From: Cellulomonas sp. NS3
GTDB lineage: Bacteria; Actinomycetota; Actinomycetes; Actinomycetales; Cellulomonadaceae
Assembly: GCF_024757985.1 (NCBI RefSeq)
Contig: NZ_CP103289.1
Coordinates: 2,852,001 to 2,916,000 of the forward strand
Direction: 5' to 3'
DNA length: 64,000 nucleotides
The position numbers and the translations under genes are program-made. Every line of letters begins with the position of its first letter. Positions within the stretch are counted from its first letter, which is position 1. Below are positions 52,860 through 60,485 of the stretch, in pieces. The notes under the pieces were generated by a model that saw nothing but the letters and a program-made list of their open reading frames with translations, was not told where the DNA came from and searched no databases.

Positions 52860-53038
52860 ACCAGGCCGCGGATGCGGGGGCCGGTGGGGAGCCCCGCGGT
52901 GAGCGCGCTGCCGTCGGCCCAGTGCGGCTCGGAGGCGGGCGGCCGGCGGTGGCCGAGGCCATCGCCCTTGAGGGTGGCGGGCAGCTGCACGAGGGCGACG
53001 AGGACGGTGACGGCGACGAGGACGGCGAAGAGGACCAT
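52856..53038 (-). CDS. Small single-pass membrane protein upstream of the YczE-type gene
   Basis: This 60-aa frame begins MVLFAVLVAVTVLVALVQLP, one membrane helix, followed by a soluble tail (GDGLGHRRPPASEPHWADGS). Its stop overlaps the YczE-type start by GTGA, the same coupling used by genuine pairs in this window, and it starts within the MocR divergent control region. I do not recognise the family. A role as an accessory subunit of the YczE-type protein is inference. It is embedded in a much longer antisense frame that is not coding. Confidence 0.65.
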   Translation of the reverse strand: MVLFAVLVAVTVLVALVQLPATLKGDGLGHRRPPASEPHWADGSALTAGLPTGPRIRGLV

Positions 53039-53046
53039 AGGAGTAG

Positions 53047-53074
53047 TCAATCGCGAGTTGGCATTGTCTTCAAT
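53047..53074. promoter_or_regulatory. TCAAT direct repeats in the MocR divergent region
   Basis: TCAAT at 53047-53051 and 53070-53074 are 23 bp apart in an unusually AT-rich 60 bp. The second is part of ATTGTCTTCAAT, itself a small inverted repeat. MocR/GabR regulators typically bind direct repeats at about this spacing. Confidence 0.4.
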
Positions 53075-53098
53075 AGCCACTTGAGGGAAGGTGGACCC

Positions 53099-54574
53099 GT
53101 GACAACCACGGAGGACCTGCCCAACGACCGCCGGCTCTCGGCGAGCGGGCTCGCGCGCCTGCTCGGGGCGTGGCAGCGCCCCGGACCCGCGTACGCCGCC
53201 CTGGCCGACGGCGTGCGCTCCGCGATGCACGCCGGTTCGCTGCCGCTCAGCACACGTCTGCCGAGCGAGCGCGAGCTCGCCGAGGCGCTCGGCGTCTCGC
53301 GCACGACGACCACCGCGGCGTACCGGACGCTGCGCGACGAGGGCTTCCTCGTGAGCCGGCAGGGCTCCGGGACCGTCACGACGCTGCCCGCGTCGGGCGC
53401 CCAGGGCGTGCACGCGCCCGTCGTCGTGCGACCGGCCCAGCCGGACGTCGCCGACCTGTCCATCGCCGCCCCGCCCGCGCCGTCGGCGCTGCACCCGGCG
53501 TACGTGACCGCGCTCGACGCGCTCCCCCGCTACCTGTCCGGGCGCGGCTACGAGCCGCTCGGGCTGCAGGTGCTGCGCGAGGCGATCGCCGCGCGGTACA
53601 CCGAGCGCGGGACCCCGACGACCCCGGACCAGGTCCTCGTGACGAGCGGCGCCCAGCAGGCGATCAACCTGCTCGTGCACGCGCACGTCGGGCCCGGCGA
53701 CCGGGTCGTCGTCGAGCACCCCACCTACCCGCACGCCCTCGACACCGTGCGCGCGGCGGGAGGACGCCCGGTCCCCGTGCCCGTGAGCACCGGGCCGTCC
53801 GGGGGCGTCGACGTCGACCTGCTGGAGTCCACGCTGCGCCAGGTCGCGCCCCGGCTCGTCTACCTGGTCCCCGACCACCACAACCCGACCGGCGCGAGCC
53901 TCGACCCGGCGGCCCGCGACCGCGTCCGCGCGCTCGCACGGCGCCATCGCACGGTGATCGTCGGCGACGAGGCCCTCACCGACCTCACGCTCGACGGCCC
54001 CGAGCCCGAGCCGTTCGCGGGTGCCGGCGCCGCCTCGGGCTTCGTCGTCTCCGTGGGTTCGGCGTCCAAGACCTACTGGGGCGGGCTCCGCATCGGGTGG
54101 ATCCGCGCGCACCCCGACCTCGTGTCCCGGCTCGCGGTCCTGCGCGGCCACGTCGACATCGCGACCGCGGTCCTCGAGCAGCTCGTGACCGCCGAGCTCC
54201 TCGCCCGGCGCGACGAGATCGTGCCGGGCCGTCGTGCGGCGCTCCGTGAGCGGCGCGACCTGCTCGTGGACCAGCTCGCGGAGCAGATCCCGTCGTGGCA
54301 GGTGCCCGTGCCCGCGGGCGGGCTGTCGCTGTGGCCCGACCTCGGGGCGCCGGTGGCGTCGGCGTTCACGGCCCTCGCCGTCCGCCACGGGGTGCGCGTG
54401 CTGCCCGGCCCGGCGTTCGCGGTCGACGGGAGCTTCGAGCGGCACCTGCGGCTCACGTTCAGCGAGCCGGTCGAGGTGCTCGAGAACGGCGTGCGCGGGC
54501 TCGCGGCGGCGTGGGCCGCGCTGGGCATGCCGCAGGACGCCCGCCGCTCGGCGCCCGTGCAGGCGATGGTCTGA
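53099..54574 (+). CDS. MocR/GabR-type regulator (GntR wHTH + aminotransferase fold)
   Basis: The 491-aa protein has an N-terminal GntR winged helix (about 20-95; PSERELAEALGVSRTTTTAA). A linker and a fold-type I aminotransferase domain follow, with PDHHNPTGASL and the PLP lysine in VGSASKTYWGGLRIG. Such proteins sense PLP or a PLP-amine adduct and regulate a neighbouring gene, commonly vitamin B6 or amine metabolism, or a YczE-type membrane protein as here. The GTG start has GGGAAGG about 8 nt upstream. It probably controls the divergent 52856-53038/YczE unit and itself. Confidence 0.92.
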   Translation: MTTTEDLPNDRRLSASGLARLLGAWQRPGPAYAALADGVRSAMHAGSLPLSTRLPSERELAEALGVSRTTTTAAYRTLRDEGFLVSRQGSGTVTTLPASGAQGVHAPVVVRPAQPDVADLSIAAPPAPSALHPAYVTALDALPRYLSGRGYEPLGLQVLREAIAARYTERGTPTTPDQVLVTSGAQQAINLLVHAHVGPGDRVVVEHPTYPHALDTVRAAGGRPVPVPVSTGPSGGVDVDLLESTLRQVAPRLVYLVPDHHNPTGASLDPAARDRVRALARRHRTVIVGDEALTDLTLDGPEPEPFAGAGAASGFVVSVGSASKTYWGGLRIGWIRAHPDLVSRLAVLRGHVDIATAVLEQLVTAELLARRDEIVPGRRAALRERRDLLVDQLAEQIPSWQVPVPAGGLSLWPDLGAPVASAFTALAVRHGVRVLPGPAFAVDGSFERHLRLTFSEPVEVLENGVRGLAAAWAALGMPQDARRSAPVQAMV

Positions 54575-54575
54575 G

Positions 54576-54612
54576 CGGCGGACCGGCACCGCTCGGGGGC
54601 TCCGGTCCGCCG
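54576..54612 (+). terminator. Terminator after the MocR-type gene
   Basis: CGGCGGACCGG (54576-54586) and CCGGTCCGCCG (54602-54612) enclose a 15-nt loop, immediately after the stop. Confidence 0.7.
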
Positions 54613-54647
54613 CGGCCGAGCTCACGGGCGCCGGGCGCCGGCGCGCC

Positions 54648-54860
54648 CTAAGGCACGTGCAGCACGAGCGGCGGCGTGGCAGGCGTGCCGTCGTGCAGGA
54701 GCTGGGCCGAGTGCGCCCCGCCCGCCGCGAGCGCGCGCCACTGCTCGCCGAGCCACTGCTCGGCGTCGTACTGGTTCGTGAACGCGGGGCTGCCCGGCCG
54801 GTCGAGGCGCCTGCCGTCGGCGTCGTCGAACGTCCACTCCCACTGCGGCCGGACCACCAT
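54648..54860 (-). CDS. Small conserved protein coupled to pyrD
   Basis: This 70-aa frame begins MVVRPQWEWTFDDADGRRLD and continues AFTNQYDAEQWLGEQWRALA, aromatic- and acid-rich with no membrane helix. Its ATG shares one base with the pyrD stop (TGATG), so it is translated right after PyrD. I have a recollection of similar unnamed small actinobacterial proteins (WEW...SPxFxNQxDAEQWLGExWR) but no function. The tight coupling and balanced composition make it a credible gene. Confidence 0.7.
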   Translation of the reverse strand: MVVRPQWEWTFDDADGRRLDRPGSPAFTNQYDAEQWLGEQWRALAAGGAHSAQLLHDGTPATPPLVLHVP

Positions 54861-55918
54861 CAGCTGCCTCCCGCACGTGCCGCGGCGCGCGCGGCGTCGG
54901 CTGCCAGCGCGCGGTTGACGCCCGCTGCCCAGAAGGGGCCACGGTAGATCAGCCCGGTGTACCCCTGCACGAGCGTCGCGCCGACGGCGACGTACTCGCG
55001 CGCGTCCGCGGCCGTGGTGATGCCGCCGACGCCGATCACGACCGGGTCCGGCCCGAGCCGCGTGCGCAGGCGCGCCACGACGTCGAGGCCGCGCTCGAGG
55101 ACCGGCGGCCCGGACAGCCCGCCGGGGCCGAGGTCGTGGGAGATCGTCGTGTTGACCGCGACCACGCCGTCGAGCCGGAGGTCGAGCGCGAGGTCGGCGA
55201 CCGCGTCGACGTCGTCGTCGGACAGGTCGGGGGCGATCTTGACCAGGAGCGGGACGCGCGGCCGGCCGGCGCGCTCGGTCGCCTCGTCGGCGGCGGCGCG
55301 CGTGGCCTCGAGGATCGGGCGCAGCGCCTCGACGGACTGCAGGTCGCGCAGGCCCGGGGTGTTGGGCGACGACACGTTGACCACGAGGTAGTCCGCGTAC
55401 GGGGCGAGCCGCCCGGCGCTCGTGGCGTAGTCGGCCGGCGCGTCCTCGGCCGGGGTCACCTTCGTCTTGCCGATGTTGACCCCCACGACCAGGGACCGGC
55501 CCCGGGGGGTCGCGCGCAGCCGGCGCAGCCGGAGCGCGACCGCGGAGGACCCCTCGTTGTTGAAGCCCATGCGGTTGCGCAGCGCACGCTGGTCGAGCAC
55601 GCGCCACAGCCGCGGCTGCTCGTTGCCCGGCTGCGGGTGCGCGGTCACCGTGCCGACCTCGACGAAGCCGAACCCGAGCATCACGAGACCGGGGACCGCG
55701 CGGGCGTTCTTGTCGAAGCCCGCCGCCAGGCCGAACCGTGCGGGGAACGTGCGGCCCAGGACCGTCACCGCCGCCGCGGGAGGGGGCGCCGTGAACCGGC
55801 CGACGAGCGCCCGCAGCGGCGGCAGCTCACCGACGAGCCGGATCAGCGCGAACGCGAGCTCGTGCGCGCGCTCGGGGTCGAGGCGACGCAGGACGAGACG
55901 GAACAGGAGGCTGTACAC
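54860..55918 (-). CDS. pyrD: Dihydroorotate dehydrogenase (quinone), class 2
   Basis: This 352-aa membrane-bound FMN enzyme of pyrimidine synthesis passes electrons to menaquinone. An amphipathic N-terminus (MYSLLFRLVLRRLDPERAHE) is the class 2 quinone-site region. GLAAGFDKNARAV, RMGFNNEG, the catalytic Ser in NVSSPNTPGLRDLQ, and VGVGGITTA are family motifs. The GTG start is set by TAGGTT 7 nt upstream; the longer frame is noise. It carries a coupled 70-codon gene downstream. Confidence 0.95.
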   Translation of the reverse strand: MYSLLFRLVLRRLDPERAHELAFALIRLVGELPPLRALVGRFTAPPPAAAVTVLGRTFPARFGLAAGFDKNARAVPGLVMLGFGFVEVGTVTAHPQPGNEQPRLWRVLDQRALRNRMGFNNEGSSAVALRLRRLRATPRGRSLVVGVNIGKTKVTPAEDAPADYATSAGRLAPYADYLVVNVSSPNTPGLRDLQSVEALRPILEATRAAADEATERAGRPRVPLLVKIAPDLSDDDVDAVADLALDLRLDGVVAVNTTISHDLGPGGLSGPPVLERGLDVVARLRTRLGPDPVVIGVGGITTAADAREYVAVGATLVQGYTGLIYRGPFWAAGVNRALAADAARAAARAGGS

Positions 55919-55925
55919 GGCTGAC

Positions 55926-55931
55926 AACCTA
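55926..55931 (-). promoter_or_regulatory. -10 element of pyrD
   Basis: TAGGTT on the minus strand, 7 nt before the GTG at 55918. Confidence 0.5.
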
Positions 55932-55977
55932 GCCGCCGGGGCACGGCCTCCGACGGCAGCGACCGCGCCGGCCGCCG

Positions 55978-56415
55978 TCAGGCGACGGGACCGCGACCCG
56001 CCGCCGCTCGCGTGCGCCACAGCCACGCGAGGCCGAGGAACGGGAGCACGAGGGGGACGTAGCCGTACCCCTGCCCGAACGCCGACCAGACCGTCTCGTC
56101 CGGGAAGTCCCCGGCGTCGAGGACCGAGAGCGCGCCGACCGCGAGCACCCCGACGAGCTCGATGCCGACCGCGACCCACGCGACCGCGCGCCACCGACCG
56201 CCGCCGCGCGCGAGGGCGACCGTCGCGAGGACGTAGACGAGCGCCGAGAGCGCCGACAGGCCGTACGCGAGCGGTGCCTCGTCGAGCTTCGTGGCGATCT
56301 GGTAGGCCGCGCGTGCGCTCGCGGCGAGCGCGAAGACCCCGTAGACGGCGACGAGCGCCCGGCCGGGGCCGGACGCGGTGCTCCTGGGCCGCGTGTCGCC
56401 GGGCGCGGCGCTCAT
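55978..56415 (-). CDS. Four-helix membrane protein of unknown function
   Basis: The 145-aa protein has a short hydrophilic lead (MSAAPGDTRPRSTASGPG) and about four membrane helices (ALVAVYGVFALAASARA, LSALSALVYVLATVALA, and two more), ending in a basic tail. The sequence PDETVWSAFGQGYGYVPLVLP between helices 3 and 4 is the most distinctive segment. Its ATG overlaps the stop of the preceding membrane-protein gene (ATGA). I do not recognise the family; the pair probably forms one membrane unit. Confidence 0.75.
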   Translation of the reverse strand: MSAAPGDTRPRSTASGPGRALVAVYGVFALAASARAAYQIATKLDEAPLAYGLSALSALVYVLATVALARGGGRWRAVAWVAVGIELVGVLAVGALSVLDAGDFPDETVWSAFGQGYGYVPLVLPFLGLAWLWRTRAAAGRGPVA

Positions 56416-56768
56416 GCGGCCCAGATCTGGGTGAGACGCATCTCGAGGAACGCGACCGTCAGGGCGGCGCCGAGGAGCACGACCGAGCTCCACCGGGTGC
56501 GCTCCGCGAACGCCCACGCCGCGGCGAGCGGCAGCAGGATCAGCTGGGTCAGCACGTACCCCCAGAACAGCGCGACGTCCGGCGAGGCCGCCCCCTGCGC
56601 GAGCAGGACGCCCGCGACGACCGCCTGGACGACGAGCAGCCCGACGACGACGGCGCCGCCCCAGAGCTGGCGCAGGATCACGGCGCGGTCGCGCACGACG
56701 AACCACAGGGCCCACGCCGCGAGCGCGAGGGACGTGGCCGCGACCAGCGCGGTGAGGGGGCCTGGCAC
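56412..56768 (-). CDS. Membrane protein of unknown function, partner of the next gene
   Basis: The 118-aa protein has three or four helices: LTALVAATSLALAAWALWFV, GGAVVVGLLVVQAVVAGVLL, a third around FWGYVLTQLILLPLAAAWAF and the C-terminal VVLLGAALTVAFLEMRL. The GTG at 56768 is 8 nt after TAGCGT. It diverges from pepA across 137 bp and is coupled to the four-helix gene. No function is recognised. Confidence 0.75.
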   Translation of the reverse strand: MPGPLTALVAATSLALAAWALWFVVRDRAVILRQLWGGAVVVGLLVVQAVVAGVLLAQGAASPDVALFWGYVLTQLILLPLAAAWAFAERTRWSSVVLLGAALTVAFLEMRLTQIWAA

Positions 56769-56776
56769 GGGCGACC

Positions 56777-56782
56777 ACGCTA
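56777..56782 (-). promoter_or_regulatory. -10 element of the membrane-protein pair
   Basis: TAGCGT on the minus strand, 8 nt before the GTG at 56768. Confidence 0.4.
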
Positions 56783-56893
56783 CCCGTCACGGCGGTCCGC
56801 CACCGGTCGCCGGCCGCGTGACGCGCGTCCCAGCGCCGGGCCGGCCCGTCGGGTGGCCGGCGGGGCTGCCGGGGGCTGTCGGAGGTCGCGGTC

Positions 56894-56899
56894 TACCAT
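56894..56899 (+). promoter_or_regulatory. -10 element of pepA
   Basis: TACCAT, 6 nt before the GTG at 56906. Confidence 0.5.
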
Positions 56900-56905
56900 C
56901 GACGC

Positions 56906-58405
56906 GTGCCCCGTGCGACCCTCACCTCCCAGGACCCTGCCCACCTCGACGTCGACGCCCTCGTGGTGGGCGTCGCCCGGACCGACCAGGGTCCGCGGCT
57001 GCTCGACCCCGACGCGCTGCCGCAGGCCGTGCGCACCGAGGTGACGGCGCACGCCGTCGCGCTCGGCATCTCCGGGGACCAGGACGAGGTGCGCCGCCTG
57101 CCCAGCGCCGGGCGCCTCAAGGCCGGCGTCCTCGTGCTCACCGGCGTGGGCCCGCTCGACGCCGTGACCCCCGAGGCGCTCCGCCGCGCCGCGGGTGCGG
57201 CGACCCGCGAGCTCGCCGGCGTCGCGTCGGTCGCCGTCGCCCTGCCCGCCGCCGACGTGGCTGCGCTCGCGGCGGTCGCCGAGGGCGCGCTGCTCGGCGC
57301 CTACTCCTACACGCGCTACCGCGGTGCCGATGCCGCGGCCAAGTCCGCACCGGTCGCGACGCTGCAGGTCGTCACGCCGCTCGTGCGCGACCGCGGGGCC
57401 AAGGCCGCGCTCGCCCGCGCCGAGGTCCTCGCCGACGCCGTCCACGGCGTGCGCGACCTCGTGAATACCGCGCCCAACGACCTGTTCCCGTCGGCGTTCG
57501 CCGATCTCGCGAAGGCCGCCGCCAAGGACGTCGGCGCGCGCGCCCTCAAGGTCACCGTGCTCGACGAGAAGGCGCTCGCCGCCGGTGGCTACGGCGGCCT
57601 GCTCGGCGTCGGCCTCGGCTCCGTGCGGGGCCCGCGGCTCGTCAAGGTCGCGTACACCCCGTCGAAGCCGGCCGCGAAGGTCGCGCTCGTCGGCAAGGGC
57701 ATCACGTTCGACTCGGGCGGCATCTCGATCAAGCCCGCGGCCGGCATGGAGGCCATGAAGTCCGACATGGCCGGCGCCGCCGCCGTGCTGCACACGGTCC
57801 TCGCGGCCGCGCGCCTCGAGCTGCCCGTGGCCGTCACCGGCTGGCTCTGCCTCGCCGAGAACATGCCGTCCGGCACCGCGCAGCGCCCGTCGGACGTGAT
57901 CACGATCCGCGGCGGCAAGACGGTCGAGGTGCTCAACACCGACGCCGAGGGCCGGCTCGTGCTCGCCGACGGGCTCGTCGCGGCGACCGAGGAGAAGCCC
58001 GACGTCGTGCTCGACATCGCGACGCTCACCGGCGCCCAGCTGATCGCTCTCGGCAACCGGGTCTCCGCGGTCATGGGCACCGACGCGGTGCGTGGCGAGG
58101 TCACCGCCGCCGCCGAGGGCGCGGGCGAGCTGTTCTGGCCCATGCCGCTCCCGGCCGACCTGCGCGCGGGGCTCAAGTCGAAGGTCGCCGACCTCGCGAA
58201 CATCGGCGACCGCTTCGGCGGGATGCTCACGGCCGGGATCTTCCTGCAGGAGTTCACGGGCGGGACCCCGTGGGCGCACCTCGACATCGCGGGGCCCGCA
58301 TTCAACGAGAAGGCCGCCCACGGGTACACGCCCGTCGGGGGCACCGGGGTCGGCGTCCGCACGATGCTCACGTTCCTCGAGCAGCGGGGCCACGCCGGCC
58401 GCTGA
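56906..58405 (+). CDS. pepA: Leucyl aminopeptidase (M17 family)
   Basis: This 499-aa cytoplasmic aminopeptidase has two metals per active site. The C-terminal catalytic domain carries VGKGITFDSGGISIKP (Lys and Asp ligands), KSDMAGAAAVL and the signature NTDAEGRLVLADGL with the catalytic Arg. The N-terminal macro-like domain is residues 1-170. It releases N-terminal residues from peptides and may also act on Cys-Gly. Its position beside lpd/sucB matches both Streptomyces (pepA-lpd-sucB) and M. tuberculosis (Rv2213 near dlaT). Confidence 0.95.
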   Translation: MPRATLTSQDPAHLDVDALVVGVARTDQGPRLLDPDALPQAVRTEVTAHAVALGISGDQDEVRRLPSAGRLKAGVLVLTGVGPLDAVTPEALRRAAGAATRELAGVASVAVALPAADVAALAAVAEGALLGAYSYTRYRGADAAAKSAPVATLQVVTPLVRDRGAKAALARAEVLADAVHGVRDLVNTAPNDLFPSAFADLAKAAAKDVGARALKVTVLDEKALAAGGYGGLLGVGLGSVRGPRLVKVAYTPSKPAAKVALVGKGITFDSGGISIKPAAGMEAMKSDMAGAAAVLHTVLAAARLELPVAVTGWLCLAENMPSGTAQRPSDVITIRGGKTVEVLNTDAEGRLVLADGLVAATEEKPDVVLDIATLTGAQLIALGNRVSAVMGTDAVRGEVTAAAEGAGELFWPMPLPADLRAGLKSKVADLANIGDRFGGMLTAGIFLQEFTGGTPWAHLDIAGPAFNEKAAHGYTPVGGTGVGVRTMLTFLEQRGHAGR

Positions 58406-58416
58406 CCGCACGGGCG

Positions 58417-58470
58417 CCTGCGGGGCGCGTGGGGCCGGGCCAGGGCTGCCCGGCGTCACGCGCCCGCAGG
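58417..58470. terminator. Imperfect bidirectional hairpin after pepA
   Basis: CCTGCGGGGCGCGTG (58417-58431) pairs with CACGCGCCCGCAGG (58457-58470) with one bulged base, between two convergent stop codons. Confidence 0.6.
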
Positions 58471-58480
58471 TGCGACCTCG

Positions 58481-58849
58481 TCAGTGCAGGCCGGCCTCGC
58501 GCGCGTTCTCGCGGCGACGCTCGATGCGCTGCCGGGAGTTCCAGTCGCGCATCCGCTGCGGGTAGCCCGTGCGCTGCACGTCGTACACCGGGATGCCCAG
58601 GCCGCGCGCGAGCTCGTGCGCGGCGCGCGCGTCCGGCACGCGACGGCGCGTCCACTCGCCCGTCGTCGCGATGAGCATGAGCGTCGTCTGGGTCACGTTC
58701 GTCTGCGGCTCGACGTAGGCCTCGACGCCGACGCGGGTGTCGATGAAGTCCCGGAAGTGCGCGACCGTGGCCTGCTGCGCGGCGCGCCCGGTCGGTGCGG
58801 CCTCCTCGCTCCCCGGTGAGCGGCGACGGCGGCGTGAGAACAGGCCCAT
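58481..58849 (-). CDS. Conserved actinobacterial protein of unknown function
   Basis: The 122-aa soluble protein has a basic N-terminus (MGLFSRRRRRSPGSEE). The core includes FRDFIDTRVGVEAYVEPQTN, LMLIATTGEWTRRRVPDARA and GIPVYDVQRTGYPQRMRDWN. I remember similar unnamed proteins between pepA and lpd in other actinobacteria; none has a function I can name. The ATG follows TACCCT by 6 nt. The gene is convergent with pepA and divergent from lpd, with 222 bp before the latter. Confidence 0.8.
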   Translation of the reverse strand: MGLFSRRRRRSPGSEEAAPTGRAAQQATVAHFRDFIDTRVGVEAYVEPQTNVTQTTLMLIATTGEWTRRRVPDARAAHELARGLGIPVYDVQRTGYPQRMRDWNSRQRIERRRENAREAGLH

Positions 58850-58855
58850 CCGTGG

Positions 58856-58861
58856 AGGGTA
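58856..58861 (-). promoter_or_regulatory. -10 element of the gene at 58481-58849
   Basis: TACCCT on the minus strand, 6 nt before the ATG at 58849. Confidence 0.5.
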
Positions 58862-59071
58862 GCGGCCGGACCTGGGCGTCCGCCGGGAGCCGCGTGAACG
58901 TCGCGTGTGGGCTCCCGCCCGCCGACCGCGCCGAGTCATGGGATGACTGTTCGGAGCGTCACACCGCGTCGTGGCTGGTCCGGTTCGTTCGGCGGGCCCT
59001 ACGGTGACAAGATGGTCGGCGAGCACCCAGCCCACCACACGCCTGCACAGAATTGCGCTGAGGAGTTGCAC

Positions 59072-60457
59072 GTGGCCGACACGACCGGATCCGCTTTCGA
59101 CATCGTCGTCCTGGGCGGAGGGAGTGGTGGCTACGCGGCTGCGCTCCGCGGCGCCCAGCTCGGCCTCAACGTGGCTCTCGTCGAGGAGAGCAAGCTCGGC
59201 GGCACCTGCCTGCACTGGGGCTGCATCCCGACGAAGGCGTTCCTGCACGCCGCGCAGCTCGCCGACGACGCCCGCGAGGGTGCGCACTTCGGGGTGCACA
59301 CGGAGCTCAAGAGCATCGACATGGCCGGCGTCCAGCAGTACAAGGACTCGGTCATCGGCCGCCTGTACAAGGGCCTCCAGGGCCTGATCAAGTCGCGCAA
59401 GATCACCGTGATCGAGGGCCACGGGCGCCTCGTCGCGAAGGACACCGTCGAGGTCGACGGTCAGCGGTACACCGGCAAGCACGTCGTCGTCGCGACCGGC
59501 TCGTACGCGCGCTCGCTCCCCGGCCTCGAGATCGGCGGCCGCATCCTCACCTCGACCGAGGCGCTCGACCTCACCGAGGTCCCGAAGTCGGTCATCGTGC
59601 TCGGCGGCGGCGTCATCGGCTCGGAGTTCGCGAGCGTCTGGAAGTCGTTCGGCGCGGACGTCACGATCATCGAGGCGCTCCCCCACCTCGTCGCGAACGA
59701 GGACGAGGCGCTGTCGAAGGCGTTCGAGCGCGCGTTCCGCAAGCGCGGCATCAAGTTCAACCTGGGCGTGCGGTTCGCCGGCGTCACGCAGGACGAGAAC
59801 GGCGTGCACGTCTCGCTCGAGGACGGCAAGACGTTCGACGCCGAGTACCTGCTCGTCGCCGTCGGCCGCGGCCCGCGCACCGCCGACCTCGGCTACGAGG
59901 AGCAGGGCCTCACGCTCGACCGCGGCTTCGTCCTCACGAACGAGCGCCTGCACACCGGCGTCGGCAACGTCTACGCGGTCGGCGACATCGTCCCCGGCCT
60001 GCAGCTCGCGCACCGCGGCTTCGCGCAGGGCATCTTCGTCGCCGAGGAGATCGCGGGCCTCAACCCGCAGCCGATCGTCGAGTCGGGCATCCCGCGCGTC
60101 ACCTACTCCGAGCCCGAGGTCGCCTCGGTCGGCCTCACCGAGGCCAAGGCCAAGGAGGTCCACGGGGCCGACGCGGTCGAGGTCCTCGAGTACAACCTCG
60201 GCGGCAACGGCAAGAGCCAGATCCTCGGCACGGCGGGCTTCGTCAAGCTCGTCCGCCAGAAGGACGGCCCCGTCATCGGTGTCCACATGATCGGCGCGCG
60301 CGTCGGCGAGCTCATCGGGGAGGGCCAGCTCATCGTCAACTGGGAGGCCTACCCCGAGGACGTCGCGGCGCTCGTGCACGCCCACCCTACGCAGAACGAG
60401 GCTCTCGGGGAGGCGCATCTCGCGCTCGCCGGCAAGCCGCTGCACGCCCACAACTGA
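59072..60457 (+). CDS. lpd: Dihydrolipoamide dehydrogenase (E3)
   Basis: This 461-aa FAD enzyme reoxidises the lipoyl groups of E2 with NAD. The FAD loop is [15 protein letters not shown], the redox disulfide is [13 protein letters not shown] (Cys46/Cys51), the NAD loop is [16 protein letters not shown], and the His-Glu pair is [13 protein letters not shown] place the start at the GTG at 59072, where GAGGAG lies 6-7 nt upstream; the ORF is open further back but lacks homology. It is 28 bp upstream of sucB, so both subunits come from one operon. Confidence 0.95.
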   Translation: MADTTGSAFDIVVLGGGSGGYAAALRGAQLGLNVALVEESKLGGTCLHWGCIPTKAFLHAAQLADDAREGAHFGVHTELKSIDMAGVQQYKDSVIGRLYKGLQGLIKSRKITVIEGHGRLVAKDTVEVDGQRYTGKHVVVATGSYARSLPGLEIGGRILTSTEALDLTEVPKSVIVLGGGVIGSEFASVWKSFGADVTIIEALPHLVANEDEALSKAFERAFRKRGIKFNLGVRFAGVTQDENGVHVSLEDGKTFDAEYLLVAVGRGPRTADLGYEEQGLTLDRGFVLTNERLHTGVGNVYAVGDIVPGLQLAHRGFAQGIFVAEEIAGLNPQPIVESGIPRVTYSEPEVASVGLTEAKAKEVHGADAVEVLEYNLGGNGKSQILGTAGFVKLVRQKDGPVIGVHMIGARVGELIGEGQLIVNWEAYPEDVAALVHAHPTQNEALGEAHLALAGKPLHAHN

Positions 60458-60485
60458 CCCCACGATCGAAGGAGAACGAGCGGTC

